A DNA stretch of 47,057 nucleotides from Steroidobacteraceae bacterium (lineage in GTDB: Bacteria; Chloroflexota; Limnocylindria; QHBO01), in the NCBI GenBank assembly GCA_025935615.1, contig JAICUY010000004.1, forward strand, positions 1 through 47,057. Reading direction: 5' to 3'. This document shows, piece after piece, positions 9,132 to 18,077 of this stretch. Both the position numbers and the translations under genes were made by a program. Each line of letters begins with the position of its first letter. The first letter of the stretch is position 1. The notes beneath the pieces are model-generated. The model made no database searches. It was not told the DNA's origin and worked only from the letters and a program-made list of their open reading frames with translations.

Positions 9132-9953
9132 CTAGATCGGGAGTGTAGCACTCACCTCCTGCATTCGATCCGCCAGCGCCTTGGCCGATGCGGCTGCGGC
9201 CTGCCTCCAGTCGCTTCCTGCCGAGGCCGATGCGATCGCCCGCGACACGCTCACCAGCCCCGGCGCCAGGGCACCGTCGCATGCCTCGACGGCGGCCGCC
9301 AGGTCCCCGCCCTGCGCGCCGACACCCGGGACCAGGAACCCCGGATTCGGGACCGCTCGGCGAATGCGGCGCAGCTCATCGGCAGCCGTCGCGCCGACGA
9401 CCAGCCCGACGCGCTCCTCATTCGGCCACCGGCCGACGACCCAGCGCGCGACGCTCTCGTGGAGCGGCGCGTTGCCCACCTCGAGGTCCTGCAGATCGCC
9501 GGCGCTCGGGTTGCTCGTCCGCGCCAGCACGTAGACCACCCGATCGGGGTAGCGCAGGAACGGCTCGATCGCATCACCGCCGAGATAGGGCGATAGCGTC
9601 ACGGCGTCGGCACGCAGCCGCGCGAAGAGTGCCTCGGCATAGCGCTCGGCGGTGATGCCGATGTCGCCGCGCTTGGCGTCGAGCACCACGAATTGCTCTG
9701 CCGGCACGTCGCCGCGGACTCGCTCGAGTGCCGCCACGCCGGCCGAGCCGAACGCCTCGAAGAACGCGACGTTGATCTTGACCGCGATCGCGTGCTCCGC
9801 CGCCGCCTCCAGCAGGCCGCGGGCGAAGCTCTCGATCCCGGCCACGTCGCGGGAAAGCTCGTGGGGCAGCTGATCGGGATGCGGGTCGATCCCGAGGCAC
9901 AGCCGCGTGCCGAGCCGCCCAACGCGCGCCCGCAGCCGCTCGAGCGGGGTCAT
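9132..9953 (-). CDS. pyrF: orotidine-5'-phosphate decarboxylase (PyrF, long type)
   Basis: LCLGIDPHPDQLP, VKINVAFFEAFGSAG, VVLDAKRGDIGITAERYA; 4-bp overlap with recJ. Confidence 0.95.
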   Translation of the reverse strand: MTPLERLRARVGRLGTRLCLGIDPHPDQLPHELSRDVAGIESFARGLLEAAAEHAIAVKINVAFFEAFGSAGVAALERVRGDVPAEQFVVLDAKRGDIGITAERYAEALFARLRADAVTLSPYLGGDAIEPFLRYPDRVVYVLARTSNPSAGDLQDLEVGNAPLHESVARWVVGRWPNEERVGLVVGATAADELRRIRRAVPNPGFLVPGVGAQGGDLAAAVEACDGALAPGLVSVSRAIASASAGSDWRQAAAASAKALADRMQEVSATLPI

Positions 9954-11713
9954 GCCACGCCTGCCACGGCCGCTCCCGCCGCCACCGGGATGGCTGCCAG
10001 ACGTCGCGCCAGCAGCGGGCTGGCGTCCGCGTCGGCGTAATCGAGGACGCGGAGTCGCAGCCGCGGCATGCCCTGGAACAGGTCGCGCTCGAGCGTGCCG
10101 ACCAGGTCGATCGCGCTGCCCGGCTCGGGCAGGGGCCGCTCGCCTGGCGTCCCGAAGGCGATGGCGTCGAAGATCTCGGCTCCGCGCCGCAGTCGGAGGA
10201 GGAGGTGTTGCTCGGCGGCGCCGACACGCCGCGCTTCCCCGACCCGCAGGCCGGTCACTGCGAGGATCGGCTCGACATGGCCCGGCCCGAACGGCGCGAG
10301 GCGCTCGAGCTCTTCGGCGAGCGGCCAGCCGAGGTAGCCGGCGCTCAGAACGAGATCGACGGCGACCCTGCCGGCCGGCAGGACCTCTCCTGTCCCGGCC
10401 GGGTACGGCCGAGCCAATCCGCGGAAGGCCTCGGCAAACGCGGCCCAGCTCCCCGAACGCAGGCTGAAGCCTCCGGCGGCGGCATGTCCGCCGCGGCGCT
10501 CGAGATGCTCGCCGCAGGCGTCGAGCGCCTGCGCCACGTGGAAATCGGCGGGCGCGCGCACCGATCCGCGCAGCTCGCCGTCGAGCTCGGTGACGACAGC
10601 GACCGGACGCGCCAGCCTGTCGCTCAGCCGGCCGGCGACCAGTCCGATCAATCCCGGTGGCCAGGACCCGCGGATGAGCAGTGGACCGGTGCCGTCGTCG
10701 GCGAGTACGGTGGCCTCCTCGACGGCGCTCGTCGTCAACTCGCGACGGCGCAGGTGCACCTCCTCGAGCTCGGCGGCCAACTGCTCGGCGCGCGCGGCGT
10801 CCTCCTCGAGCAGCAGCGCGATCGCCAGCTCGACATCGGCGATGCGTCCGGCAGCATTGATACGCGGCGCGACGCCGAAGCCGAGATCACGGGCGGTCGG
10901 CTGCAGTGGCTCCTCGGCAGCGACGGCAAGCAACGAACGCAACCCGGCGCGCGATGTGGTCGCCAGCTCCGCGAGCCCCAGCCGCACGATGGCGCGGCTC
11001 TCGCCCGTCATCGGCGCCAGATCGGCGATCGTCCCGATCGCCGCCACCGCGGCCAGGTCCGAGGCAGCCCCGCCGCGTCGGGCCAGGAGCGCAGACGCCA
11101 GCTTGTAGGCCACCCCGGCCCCGGTCAGGTCCGGATCGGGATAGCCGCAATCGGCGCGATGCGGGTCGACCACCGCCACCGCCCGAGGCAGCTGCGCGGG
11201 CGGCAGGTGGTGATCGGTGACGATGACCTCCATGCCGAGCGAGCGAGCGACCTCGACCTCGGCCGCGTTCGAGACCCCGCAGTCGCAGGTGACGACGAGG
11301 CGCGCGCCGCGATCGGCCAGCTCGCGCAGGCCCCGCTCCGACAAGCCGTAGCCTTCGGCCAGCCGCGACGGCACGTAGCGCAGCGGGTCAGCACCGAGCG
11401 CGCGGAGCGCGATCATCCAGACCACCACGGCGGTCATGCCGTCGGCGTCGTAGTCGCCCCAGATCGCGATTCGCTCCCCCGCCGACAGCGCCGCCTCCAG
11501 GCGGCGCAGCGCGACATCCGCATCCGCCATGAGCGCCACGTCATGCAGCGAGTGCTCGCCGGCCTGCAGCAGGCGGGCCACGTCCGCATCGGTCCGGTAG
11601 CCGCGGCGAGCGAGCAAGGTGGCGACCGGGGCGCCGAAGCCGTCCAGCCGGGGAGGATCAGGGTAGGGCTCGGGCAGGACCCACGCCAGGCGCGGCACGA
11701 TCACGGCCGCCAT
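9950..11713 (-). CDS. recJ: single-stranded-DNA-specific exonuclease RecJ
   Basis: IAIWGDYDADGMTAV, VTDHHLPP, DLGFGVAPRINAAGRI, RGGHAAAGGFS motifs. Confidence 0.96.
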   Translation of the reverse strand: MAAVIVPRLAWVLPEPYPDPPRLDGFGAPVATLLARRGYRTDADVARLLQAGEHSLHDVALMADADVALRRLEAALSAGERIAIWGDYDADGMTAVVVWMIALRALGADPLRYVPSRLAEGYGLSERGLRELADRGARLVVTCDCGVSNAAEVEVARSLGMEVIVTDHHLPPAQLPRAVAVVDPHRADCGYPDPDLTGAGVAYKLASALLARRGGAASDLAAVAAIGTIADLAPMTGESRAIVRLGLAELATTSRAGLRSLLAVAAEEPLQPTARDLGFGVAPRINAAGRIADVELAIALLLEEDAARAEQLAAELEEVHLRRRELTTSAVEEATVLADDGTGPLLIRGSWPPGLIGLVAGRLSDRLARPVAVVTELDGELRGSVRAPADFHVAQALDACGEHLERRGGHAAAGGFSLRSGSWAAFAEAFRGLARPYPAGTGEVLPAGRVAVDLVLSAGYLGWPLAEELERLAPFGPGHVEPILAVTGLRVGEARRVGAAEQHLLLRLRRGAEIFDAIAFGTPGERPLPEPGSAIDLVGTLERDLFQGMPRLRLRVLDYADADASPLLARRLAAIPVAAGAAVAGVA

Positions 11714-11727
11714 GGTAGTCGCGGGCG

Positions 11728-11755
11728 CTTACCGGCCGCTTACCAATCGGTTACC
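11728..11755 (-). promoter_or_regulatory. triple 11-bp-phased direct repeat upstream of recJ
   Basis: Minus-strand GGTAAC-CGATT-GGTAAG-CGGCC-GGTAAG; units on + at 11728, 11739, 11750 (exact 11-bp steps). Confidence 0.6.
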
Positions 11756-11769
11756 GGGCGAACCTTCGG

Positions 11770-12843
11770 TCAGCGCGAGAGCGGGCGGACGGCGCGCCCA
11801 CCGGTGGCGCGCGCCTGGCGGCGGCGCTGGTCCCACTCCTGCCAGGCGACCAGGATCTGGCTGGCGTTGAAGATTGACGAGTAGGTCCCGCTGACCACCC
11901 CGACCAGCAGCGCGAGGGTGAAGGTCCGGATCGTCGGCGGCCCGAGCAGCAGCAGCGCGCCGAGCGTCACCACCACGGTCAGCGAAGTGTTGATCGAGCG
12001 ACCCACGGTCTGCAGGATCGAGTGGTTGACGATCGCGCCGAACGGCTCGCCGGCGTGCCGGATGCGGTTTTCGCGGATGCGGTCGAACACCACGATCGTG
12101 TCGTGCACGCTGAAGCCGATGATGGTCAGCAGCGCGGTCACGAACAGGGCGTCGAACTCGAGCCCGAAGAAGAAGCCGAGGATCGCGAACATCCCGACGA
12201 CCACCACCACGTCGTGGAGCAGGGCAATGATCGCCGCGGTGCCGAACCGGAACCCGAAGCGGATCCACAGGTAGGCCAGGATGAACAGCTCGCCGACGAT
12301 GATCAGGATCGCCGAGCTGCGGACCAGCTCGGAGCCGATCAAGGGTCCGATCGTGGTCGTCTTGCGGGGCTGCCCGCCCTCTGGCTCGCCGAACCGCTGC
12401 TCGAGTGCCGATTCGAGGTCGTCGAACTTTGTGTTCCGCGGCGTCGCGGCGCCGGGAGCTGGGCTGCCTGCCGGGCTGGCTGCCGGGCTCGCCTCGGGCG
12501 TGGCTGTCGGGGTCGGCGTGGGAGCGGCGCTTCCCGACGCGATCGGGCCGATCGAGGCGGACGCAATCGGCTCCGGCGGCAGGAGGTCGATCGGCTCGGT
12601 CTGGATCAGGAGGTAGCCGTCCGGCAGGGCGCGGACGACCGCTTCGTCATGTCCGAGATCGACCAGCGCGCGCTGCACATCGGTCGGCGATGGTTGGCTG
12701 GCGTACTTGACCTCCCACTCGGTGCCACCGGTGAAGTCGATCGACGGTTTCAGGCCGCCCAACAGGACGAAGATCAGGCCGGGGATCGTCAGCAGGGCGC
12801 TGAGCGTGAAGTACCAGCGCTTGTGCGCGACGAAGTCGAACAT
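11770..12843 (-). CDS. secF: protein translocase subunit SecF
   Basis: SIDFTGGTEWEV, ALLHDVVVVVGMFAI, GFSVHDTIVVFDRIREN. Confidence 0.96.
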   Translation of the reverse strand: MFDFVAHKRWYFTLSALLTIPGLIFVLLGGLKPSIDFTGGTEWEVKYASQPSPTDVQRALVDLGHDEAVVRALPDGYLLIQTEPIDLLPPEPIASASIGPIASGSAAPTPTPTATPEASPAASPAGSPAPGAATPRNTKFDDLESALEQRFGEPEGGQPRKTTTIGPLIGSELVRSSAILIIVGELFILAYLWIRFGFRFGTAAIIALLHDVVVVVGMFAILGFFFGLEFDALFVTALLTIIGFSVHDTIVVFDRIRENRIRHAGEPFGAIVNHSILQTVGRSINTSLTVVVTLGALLLLGPPTIRTFTLALLVGVVSGTYSSIFNASQILVAWQEWDQRRRQARATGGRAVRPLSR

Positions 12844-12846
12844 CGG

Positions 12847-14250
12847 CTAGCGCTCCACGTGGTAGAGCTCGAGGCGCTTGCCCCAGTCGGTGCGCACGAC
12901 GTAGCGCAGCATGGTTCGCGTCACTGTCACGGCGCTGAACATGGAGACGAGCACGCCGACGATGAGCACCAGGGCGAAGCCGCGCACCACGTTGGTCCCC
13001 TGCCAGTAGAGCCAGGAGGCGACCAGGATGGAGCTGACGTTCGAGTCGAGAATGCTCGACCAGGCACGGTTGAAGCCGGCCTCGATCGCCGGTCCCAGCG
13101 TCTTGCCGGCGCGGATCTCCTCTTTCATCCGCTCGAAGATGAGGATGTTGGCGTCGACGGCCATCCCGATCGAAAGGATGAAGGCAGCCACCCCGGCGAG
13201 CGTGAGCGTGACCCCGATCAGCCGGAAGACCGCGTAGCTGACCAGCGTGTAGAAGATGAGCGCCAGCGCGGCCAGCACGCCCGGCAGGCGGTAGTACGCG
13301 ATCATGAAGAAGAGGACCAGCAGGAGGCCGATACCTCCCGCCACCAGCGCCTGGCTCAGGAAGTTGGCGCCCAGCGTGGCGGACTGCTGCGCGACGTCGA
13401 CCTCTTCCAGGGAGACCGGCAGCGCGCCGAAGCGCAGGGTGTTGTACAGGCTGGTGCGCTCGGTCTCGCCCTGCTGGCCGGCACTCCCGACCGTGATGAT
13501 CGTCTGGCCGCCGCAGATCGCGCTGTTGATGTTCGGCGTGCTGATGACCTTGCCGTCGAGGGCGATCGGCCCTGGCTGGTTGACGTGCGCCGTCGTATAG
13601 GCGCACCACGCCTGACTGCCCTGCTCCTTCAGGTTGAAGACCACGCCCAGCTGGCCCTGGTCGCTGCTGGGCGCCACGCTGCCCGGCTCGATCTGACCGC
13701 CGTCGAAGATCACCGGGATGGTGCCGTTGGCGACCTGCTGGCTGATGTCCTGGCCCTCGGACAGCGTCTGGCCGTTGGGATCGATGAACTGGAGCTGGCC
13801 GGTCGAGCCGACCAGCTGACGGACCTGGTCGGCGTTGCTGACGCCCGGCACCTCGACGATGATCCGCCGCTCGCCGTTGGGAGCGGTCTCCGTCCGCACC
13901 TGCGGCTCGGACACGCCGATGCCGCCGACGCGCCGCTCGATGATGTTGCGCGCGGTCTCGAGATCGGCGTCGCTGATCTCTTCGCCACCCGGCTGCGGCT
14001 TCACCGCCAGGGTCACGCGGATGCCGCCCTGCAGATCCAGGCCGAGGACCGTCTTGATGTTGGTGCCGGGAAGCGTGGACGGCAGCCAGTCGCGCGGCAG
14101 GTCGATGTAGACCGCCAGCGCGAGCGTGATGAGGATCACCCAGGGGGCGATGCGGCGCCAGGTCATGCGTTCAGCCGATGATCCTCTTGGCTCGGGAGGC
14201 AAGGCTGCGGCGACGGAATCGGCCGCAGACATGGAACACGCCGCACTCAC
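12847..14250 (-). CDS. secD: protein translocase subunit SecD
   Basis: LGLDLQGGIRVTL, IGMAVDANILIFERMKEE; start may be 14166 (MTWRRIAPW). Confidence 0.96.
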   Translation of the reverse strand: MSAACSMSAADSVAAALPPEPRGSSAERMTWRRIAPWVILITLALAVYIDLPRDWLPSTLPGTNIKTVLGLDLQGGIRVTLAVKPQPGGEEISDADLETARNIIERRVGGIGVSEPQVRTETAPNGERRIIVEVPGVSNADQVRQLVGSTGQLQFIDPNGQTLSEGQDISQQVANGTIPVIFDGGQIEPGSVAPSSDQGQLGVVFNLKEQGSQAWCAYTTAHVNQPGPIALDGKVISTPNINSAICGGQTIITVGSAGQQGETERTSLYNTLRFGALPVSLEEVDVAQQSATLGANFLSQALVAGGIGLLLVLFFMIAYYRLPGVLAALALIFYTLVSYAVFRLIGVTLTLAGVAAFILSIGMAVDANILIFERMKEEIRAGKTLGPAIEAGFNRAWSSILDSNVSSILVASWLYWQGTNVVRGFALVLIVGVLVSMFSAVTVTRTMLRYVVRTDWGKRLELYHVER

Positions 14251-14264
14251 GCGGCGGCGGCGCG

Positions 14265-14270
14265 ATTATA
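14265..14270 (-). promoter_or_regulatory. candidate -10 box TATAAT upstream of secD
   Basis: ATTATA on + strand 14 nt upstream of the ORF start. Confidence 0.45.
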
Positions 14271-14303
14271 GGAGCGCCACTCGGCCCCTGCAACGCGACG
14301 CGA

Positions 14304-16292
14304 CTACGCCAACATCCCCTCGCGCGCCAGCGCGCTCTTCAGCCGCTCCGCCAGCTCGCGGTTGACGCCCGGCGTCTGCGCCACCTCTTCGACCGATGCA
14401 TCGCGGATCCGCCGCACGCTGCCGAACCGCTTCAGCAATGCCTTCTTTCGCGTCGGACCGATGCCCGCCACGTCGTCGAAGACGCTCGCCAGTGCCCGCC
14501 GCCCGCGGACGTTGCGGTGGTAGGTGATCGCGAACCGATGCGCCTCGTCGCGGATGCGCTGCACGAGGTACAGGGACTGGCTGGTGCGCGGCAGGACGAT
14601 GGGCGCGGCCTGACCCGGCACGAACAGCTCCTCGAAGCGCTTGGCCAGCCCGGCCAGCGGGACGTCGCGCAGGTCGAGCTCCTCCATCACCCGCACGGCG
14701 GTCGACAGCTGCCCCTTGCCACCGTCCACGATCACCAGGTCGGGCAGCGCCCAGCCCTCGTCGCGCCGCTGAGGCCGGCCGGTTCGCTCGACCGGCCCGG
14801 CGTTCTCCTCGAGGTTGGCCGGCTCGGCGGTGTCGCCCTCCGGCGCCTCGTCGGCGCCGACCGCGGCCAGCGACAGGTAACCGGTCTGTGCCCGGAGCCG
14901 CGCCGCTCGCCCGAAGCGTCGGCCCAGCACCTCCGCCATCATCCGGAAGTCGTCCGGCGTCTCGCCCGATCGGATCTTGAATCGACGGTATTCGCGCGGC
15001 TCGGGCTTGCCGTTGATGAAGACGACCATCGAGCCGACCGCGCTGGTGCCCTGGATGTTGCTCATGTCGTAGCACTCGATGCGCTCCGGCGGCCGCGGCA
15101 GGTCGAGCGCCTCGGCCAGGCCGGTGAGCGCCTCGTCGCGCTTGCCCACGTCGGCCAACCACTCGGCGCGCTCCTTGGACAGCGCCTCGACCGCGTTCTG
15201 GGTGGCCAGCGCCACCAGGCGGCGCTTGTCGCCGCGCATTGGTACCGAGATCGTCACGCGCGCGCCGCGCCGGTCGGTGAGAAAGGCCGCCAGCGCATCG
15301 GCCTCCGAAGGCAACGACGGGACGAGCACGTCGCGCGGCACCGACTGGGTCGAGGCGTAGTACTGCTGCAGGAAGGAGCCCAGTACCTCGCCGTCGCCAG
15401 CGTCGCGGGCGCCCTCCACGATGAAATGCTCACGGCCGATCATCTTGCCGTTGCGGATGACGAGCACCTGCAGGCACGCCTCGTTCTCCTCGCGCGCCAT
15501 GCCGATCACGTCATGCTCGGCGCGGCTGTAGGCAGCCACCTTCTGCTGCTCGATGGTGCGCTCGACGGCACGCAGCTTGTCACGCGCGATGGCCGCGGCC
15601 TCGAAGCGTAACGCCTCGGCGTCCGTCTCCATCTGGTCACGCAGCTCGGCGGCGATACCCTCCTGCTTCCCCTCCAGAAAGTCGACGATGCGGCCGATGG
15701 TGGCGCGGTAGTCATCCTTTTCGACGGCCTGGATGCACGGTCCCTGGCAGCGTTTGATGTAGTACAGCAGACACGGCCGCTCGAGCACCCGCTTGCCGTC
15801 GGGAATGTCGAGGTTGCAGGTGCGAAACGGGAAGATCTTGCGCAGCAGCTTGAGCGTCTCGTCGACGCTCGATGCGGAGGCGTAGGGCCCGAAGTAGCGG
15901 CTGCCATCGCGGGCCAGCTTGCGGGTGCGCACGATGCGCGGGAAGTCCTCGCCCAGCGTGATCTTCACGAAGGGATAGGTCTTGTCGTCGCGCAGCCGGA
16001 TGTTGAATCGGGGCCGGTGCTCCTTGATCAGGTTGCTCTCGAGCAGGAACGCCTCGCTGACGGTATCGGTCAGGATGTAGTCGATATCGGCAACCTCCTG
16101 CGTCATGCGCAGGATTCGCGCGTCGAGGGCGCCCTTGCTGCCGAAGTAGCTGCGCACCCGGTTGCGCAGCGAATCGGCCTTGCCAACGTAGAGCACCCGA
16201 CCGTCGGGACCCTTCATGAGGTAGACGCCCGGGCTGGTCGGCAGCTGGCGCAGGATGGCGCGAATGTGGTCGTCGCGGGTGGGCTGGGTCAC
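14304..16292 (-). CDS. uvrC: excinuclease ABC subunit C
   Basis: GIY-YIG region LPTSPGVYLMKGPDGRVLYVGKADSLRNRVRSYF; UVR region; IECYDMSNIQGTSAVGSMVVF; GTG start. Confidence 0.97.
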   Translation of the reverse strand: MTQPTRDDHIRAILRQLPTSPGVYLMKGPDGRVLYVGKADSLRNRVRSYFGSKGALDARILRMTQEVADIDYILTDTVSEAFLLESNLIKEHRPRFNIRLRDDKTYPFVKITLGEDFPRIVRTRKLARDGSRYFGPYASASSVDETLKLLRKIFPFRTCNLDIPDGKRVLERPCLLYYIKRCQGPCIQAVEKDDYRATIGRIVDFLEGKQEGIAAELRDQMETDAEALRFEAAAIARDKLRAVERTIEQQKVAAYSRAEHDVIGMAREENEACLQVLVIRNGKMIGREHFIVEGARDAGDGEVLGSFLQQYYASTQSVPRDVLVPSLPSEADALAAFLTDRRGARVTISVPMRGDKRRLVALATQNAVEALSKERAEWLADVGKRDEALTGLAEALDLPRPPERIECYDMSNIQGTSAVGSMVVFINGKPEPREYRRFKIRSGETPDDFRMMAEVLGRRFGRAARLRAQTGYLSLAAVGADEAPEGDTAEPANLEENAGPVERTGRPQRRDEGWALPDLVIVDGGKGQLSTAVRVMEELDLRDVPLAGLAKRFEELFVPGQAAPIVLPRTSQSLYLVQRIRDEAHRFAITYHRNVRGRRALASVFDDVAGIGPTRKKALLKRFGSVRRIRDASVEEVAQTPGVNRELAERLKSALAREGMLA

Positions 16293-16298
16293 GCTCCG

Positions 16299-16304
16299 AT
16301 TCTA
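16299..16304 (-). promoter_or_regulatory. candidate -10 box TAGAAT of uvrC
   Basis: TAGAAT-N6-GTG; the TAG also forms the stop codon of the upstream NUDIX ORF. Confidence 0.45.
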
Positions 16305-16814
16305 GGTCGCGGCGGCGGTCGGCCCTTCGCCGCGCCCCAGGTAGATCGGGTGTTCGGCGCCTTCGGGGATGGCGTCCAGCAGCTGAGCCAGCTTGGGAGC
16401 CGCCCTCGCAACCTCCACCGGCAGCAGCCAGCTCACCTCGGCGATCTCCTCGGGCTGGGGTCGAAGCCGGCCGCCCAGCGGACGACAGCCGAAGACGAAG
16501 TCTGTCGAGCGGGCATGCCGGGCGTCGACCAGCAGGCAGCCCTCGACCACCACCTTGATCCCGGTCTCCTCGGCCACCTCGCGCACCGCCGCTGCTTCCG
16601 GTGTCTCGCGGCCGGTCACCTTGCCGCCAGGCAGGGTCCACTCTCGCGGCGGAAAGAGGGGCCTGACCACCAGGATGCGGCCATCCCCATCACGGACGAG
16701 GCCGTGCGCTCCCTCGAGCCTGGCGTAGCGGCCCGCCAGCATGAGCGACACCTCGCGCAACGCCACGACCAGCAGCCGCGGCAGGTCGAGTGGTCGAATC
16801 CGGTTACGAACCAC
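16302..16814 (-). CDS. NUDIX hydrolase
   Basis: Nudix box GGKVTGRETPEAAAVREVAEETGI. Confidence 0.93.
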   Translation of the reverse strand: MVRNRIRPLDLPRLLVVALREVSLMLAGRYARLEGAHGLVRDGDGRILVVRPLFPPREWTLPGGKVTGRETPEAAAVREVAEETGIKVVVEGCLLVDARHARSTDFVFGCRPLGGRLRPQPEEIAEVSWLLPVEVARAAPKLAQLLDAIPEGAEHPIYLGRGEGPTAAAT

Positions 16815-18009
16815 TGGACGCCGATGCGCCCTGCACCGGCTCAGCCAGCTGCGTGGCCAGGTACTGCTTCAGCGGCTGGTAGTCGGCCGCTGTCTGCCGA
16901 CCGATGACGACCAGGATGTACTCGCCGTCGGTGTTGGTCGTCGCCTCCAGGGCGACGCCCTCCTTCATCTCGATCCGACGGTCCGGGTGCAGATGTCCCG
17001 ACAGCAGGAAGAGGTCGATCGCCGACAGGTCGGTATGCATCCGCCCCGACAGAGCATCCATCAGCGACAGGCCCGGGCCGATGGAGCCGATCCCGCCGGA
17101 ACCGACCTTCGAGCGCAGCGCCGACATGATCCGCTGCTGCCGGATCGAGCGCGCGAAGTCGCTCGACTCGACCGCCAGGCTCGTGTACCGGACGCGCGCA
17201 TAGGCGAGCGCCCGGCGGCCACTGAGGTGCAGGGTGCCTTTCTTGAAGTGGCCGCCGTTCCAGTTCTGCGCGTGGAACGAGTTCGCGTTCCAGGTGTACG
17301 AGAACGCGCGCGGGTTCTTGACGGTGACCCCGCCGACGGCATTGACCATTTCCTTGAAGCCGTCGAAGTCGATCGCCATCCAGTGATCGATGCGCAGCCC
17401 GGTCACATCGCTGAGGATGCGCGCCATCGCCGCCCCCGCTTCGTCAGCGCCGCCCTGCTGCCAGCCGAGGGCGAACGCCTGGTTGATCTTGCCGTTGCCC
17501 GGCATGTCGGCCATGCCCTCGATCCAGAGGTCGCGCGGCACCGGGATGATCGTGGTCGTATCGCTCGCCGGATCGATCGACAGGATGTTGATCGAGTCGC
17601 CCAGGTAGGTCCCGCCGTGCTTTGCCTGGCCCGAGTAGCCGACTATCACCACGTTGACGCGGTCCTTGCCGTTGAGCGGGCCGAACAGGGCGGTCGACAT
17701 GGCCGGCGCGCTGGAGACGGTGTCGTTGAACGAAGCCACCCGGCCCCACAGCAGCACGCCTCCGACGATCACGATCGTCAGCGTGCCGAGCAGCATGAAG
17801 AACAGAATCCGCTTCAGCGGCGGCCCCGACCGTTGCGTGGCTACCCGGTACTCATCGGTGTCGTCGACGGCGGCTGGATCGGGCTCCGGCGACTGGCGAG
17901 CAGCCGCCTCGCGCCGGGCGTCGTCGCGGTCGGCGCCGGCGCGAATCCGGCGGGTGCGCGCCGTGGGCGAGGCCTGGGAACGGAATCGGTCTCGCTCGGA
18001 CGTGCTCAT
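16804..18009 (-). CDS. LytR-CpsA-Psr (LCP) family protein
   Basis: N-terminal TM; DSINILSIDPASDTTTIIPVPRDLWIE; GGVTV; RALAYARVRYTS. Confidence 0.92.
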   Translation of the reverse strand: MSTSERDRFRSQASPTARTRRIRAGADRDDARREAAARQSPEPDPAAVDDTDEYRVATQRSGPPLKRILFFMLLGTLTIVIVGGVLLWGRVASFNDTVSSAPAMSTALFGPLNGKDRVNVVIVGYSGQAKHGGTYLGDSINILSIDPASDTTTIIPVPRDLWIEGMADMPGNGKINQAFALGWQQGGADEAGAAMARILSDVTGLRIDHWMAIDFDGFKEMVNAVGGVTVKNPRAFSYTWNANSFHAQNWNGGHFKKGTLHLSGRRALAYARVRYTSLAVESSDFARSIRQQRIMSALRSKVGSGGIGSIGPGLSLMDALSGRMHTDLSAIDLFLLSGHLHPDRRIEMKEGVALEATTNTDGEYILVVIGRQTAADYQPLKQYLATQLAEPVQGASASSGS

Positions 18010-18018
18010 CGGGCTGGC

Positions 18019-18024
18019 AGGATA
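18019..18024 (-). promoter_or_regulatory. candidate -10 box TATCCT of the LCP gene
   Basis: Minus-strand TATCCT 9 nt upstream of ATG, immediately next to the 11-bp repeat triplet. Confidence 0.4.
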
Positions 18025-18027
18025 GTC

Positions 18028-18055
18028 GATAAGCCAGCGGTAAGCGGTCGGTAAG
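18028..18055 (+). promoter_or_regulatory. triple 11-bp-phased direct repeat between the LCP gene and the UvrD-like helicase
   Basis: GATAAG-CCAGC-GGTAAG-CGGTC-GGTAAG at 18028, 18039, 18050 (exact 11-bp steps). Confidence 0.6.
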
Positions 18056-18077
18056 GACCGATGCGGATGATGGCTCG

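Noticed and set aside
12022-14181. 719-aa plus-strand ORF opposite secD/secF
   Set aside because: Antisense shadow with charged low-complexity sequence.
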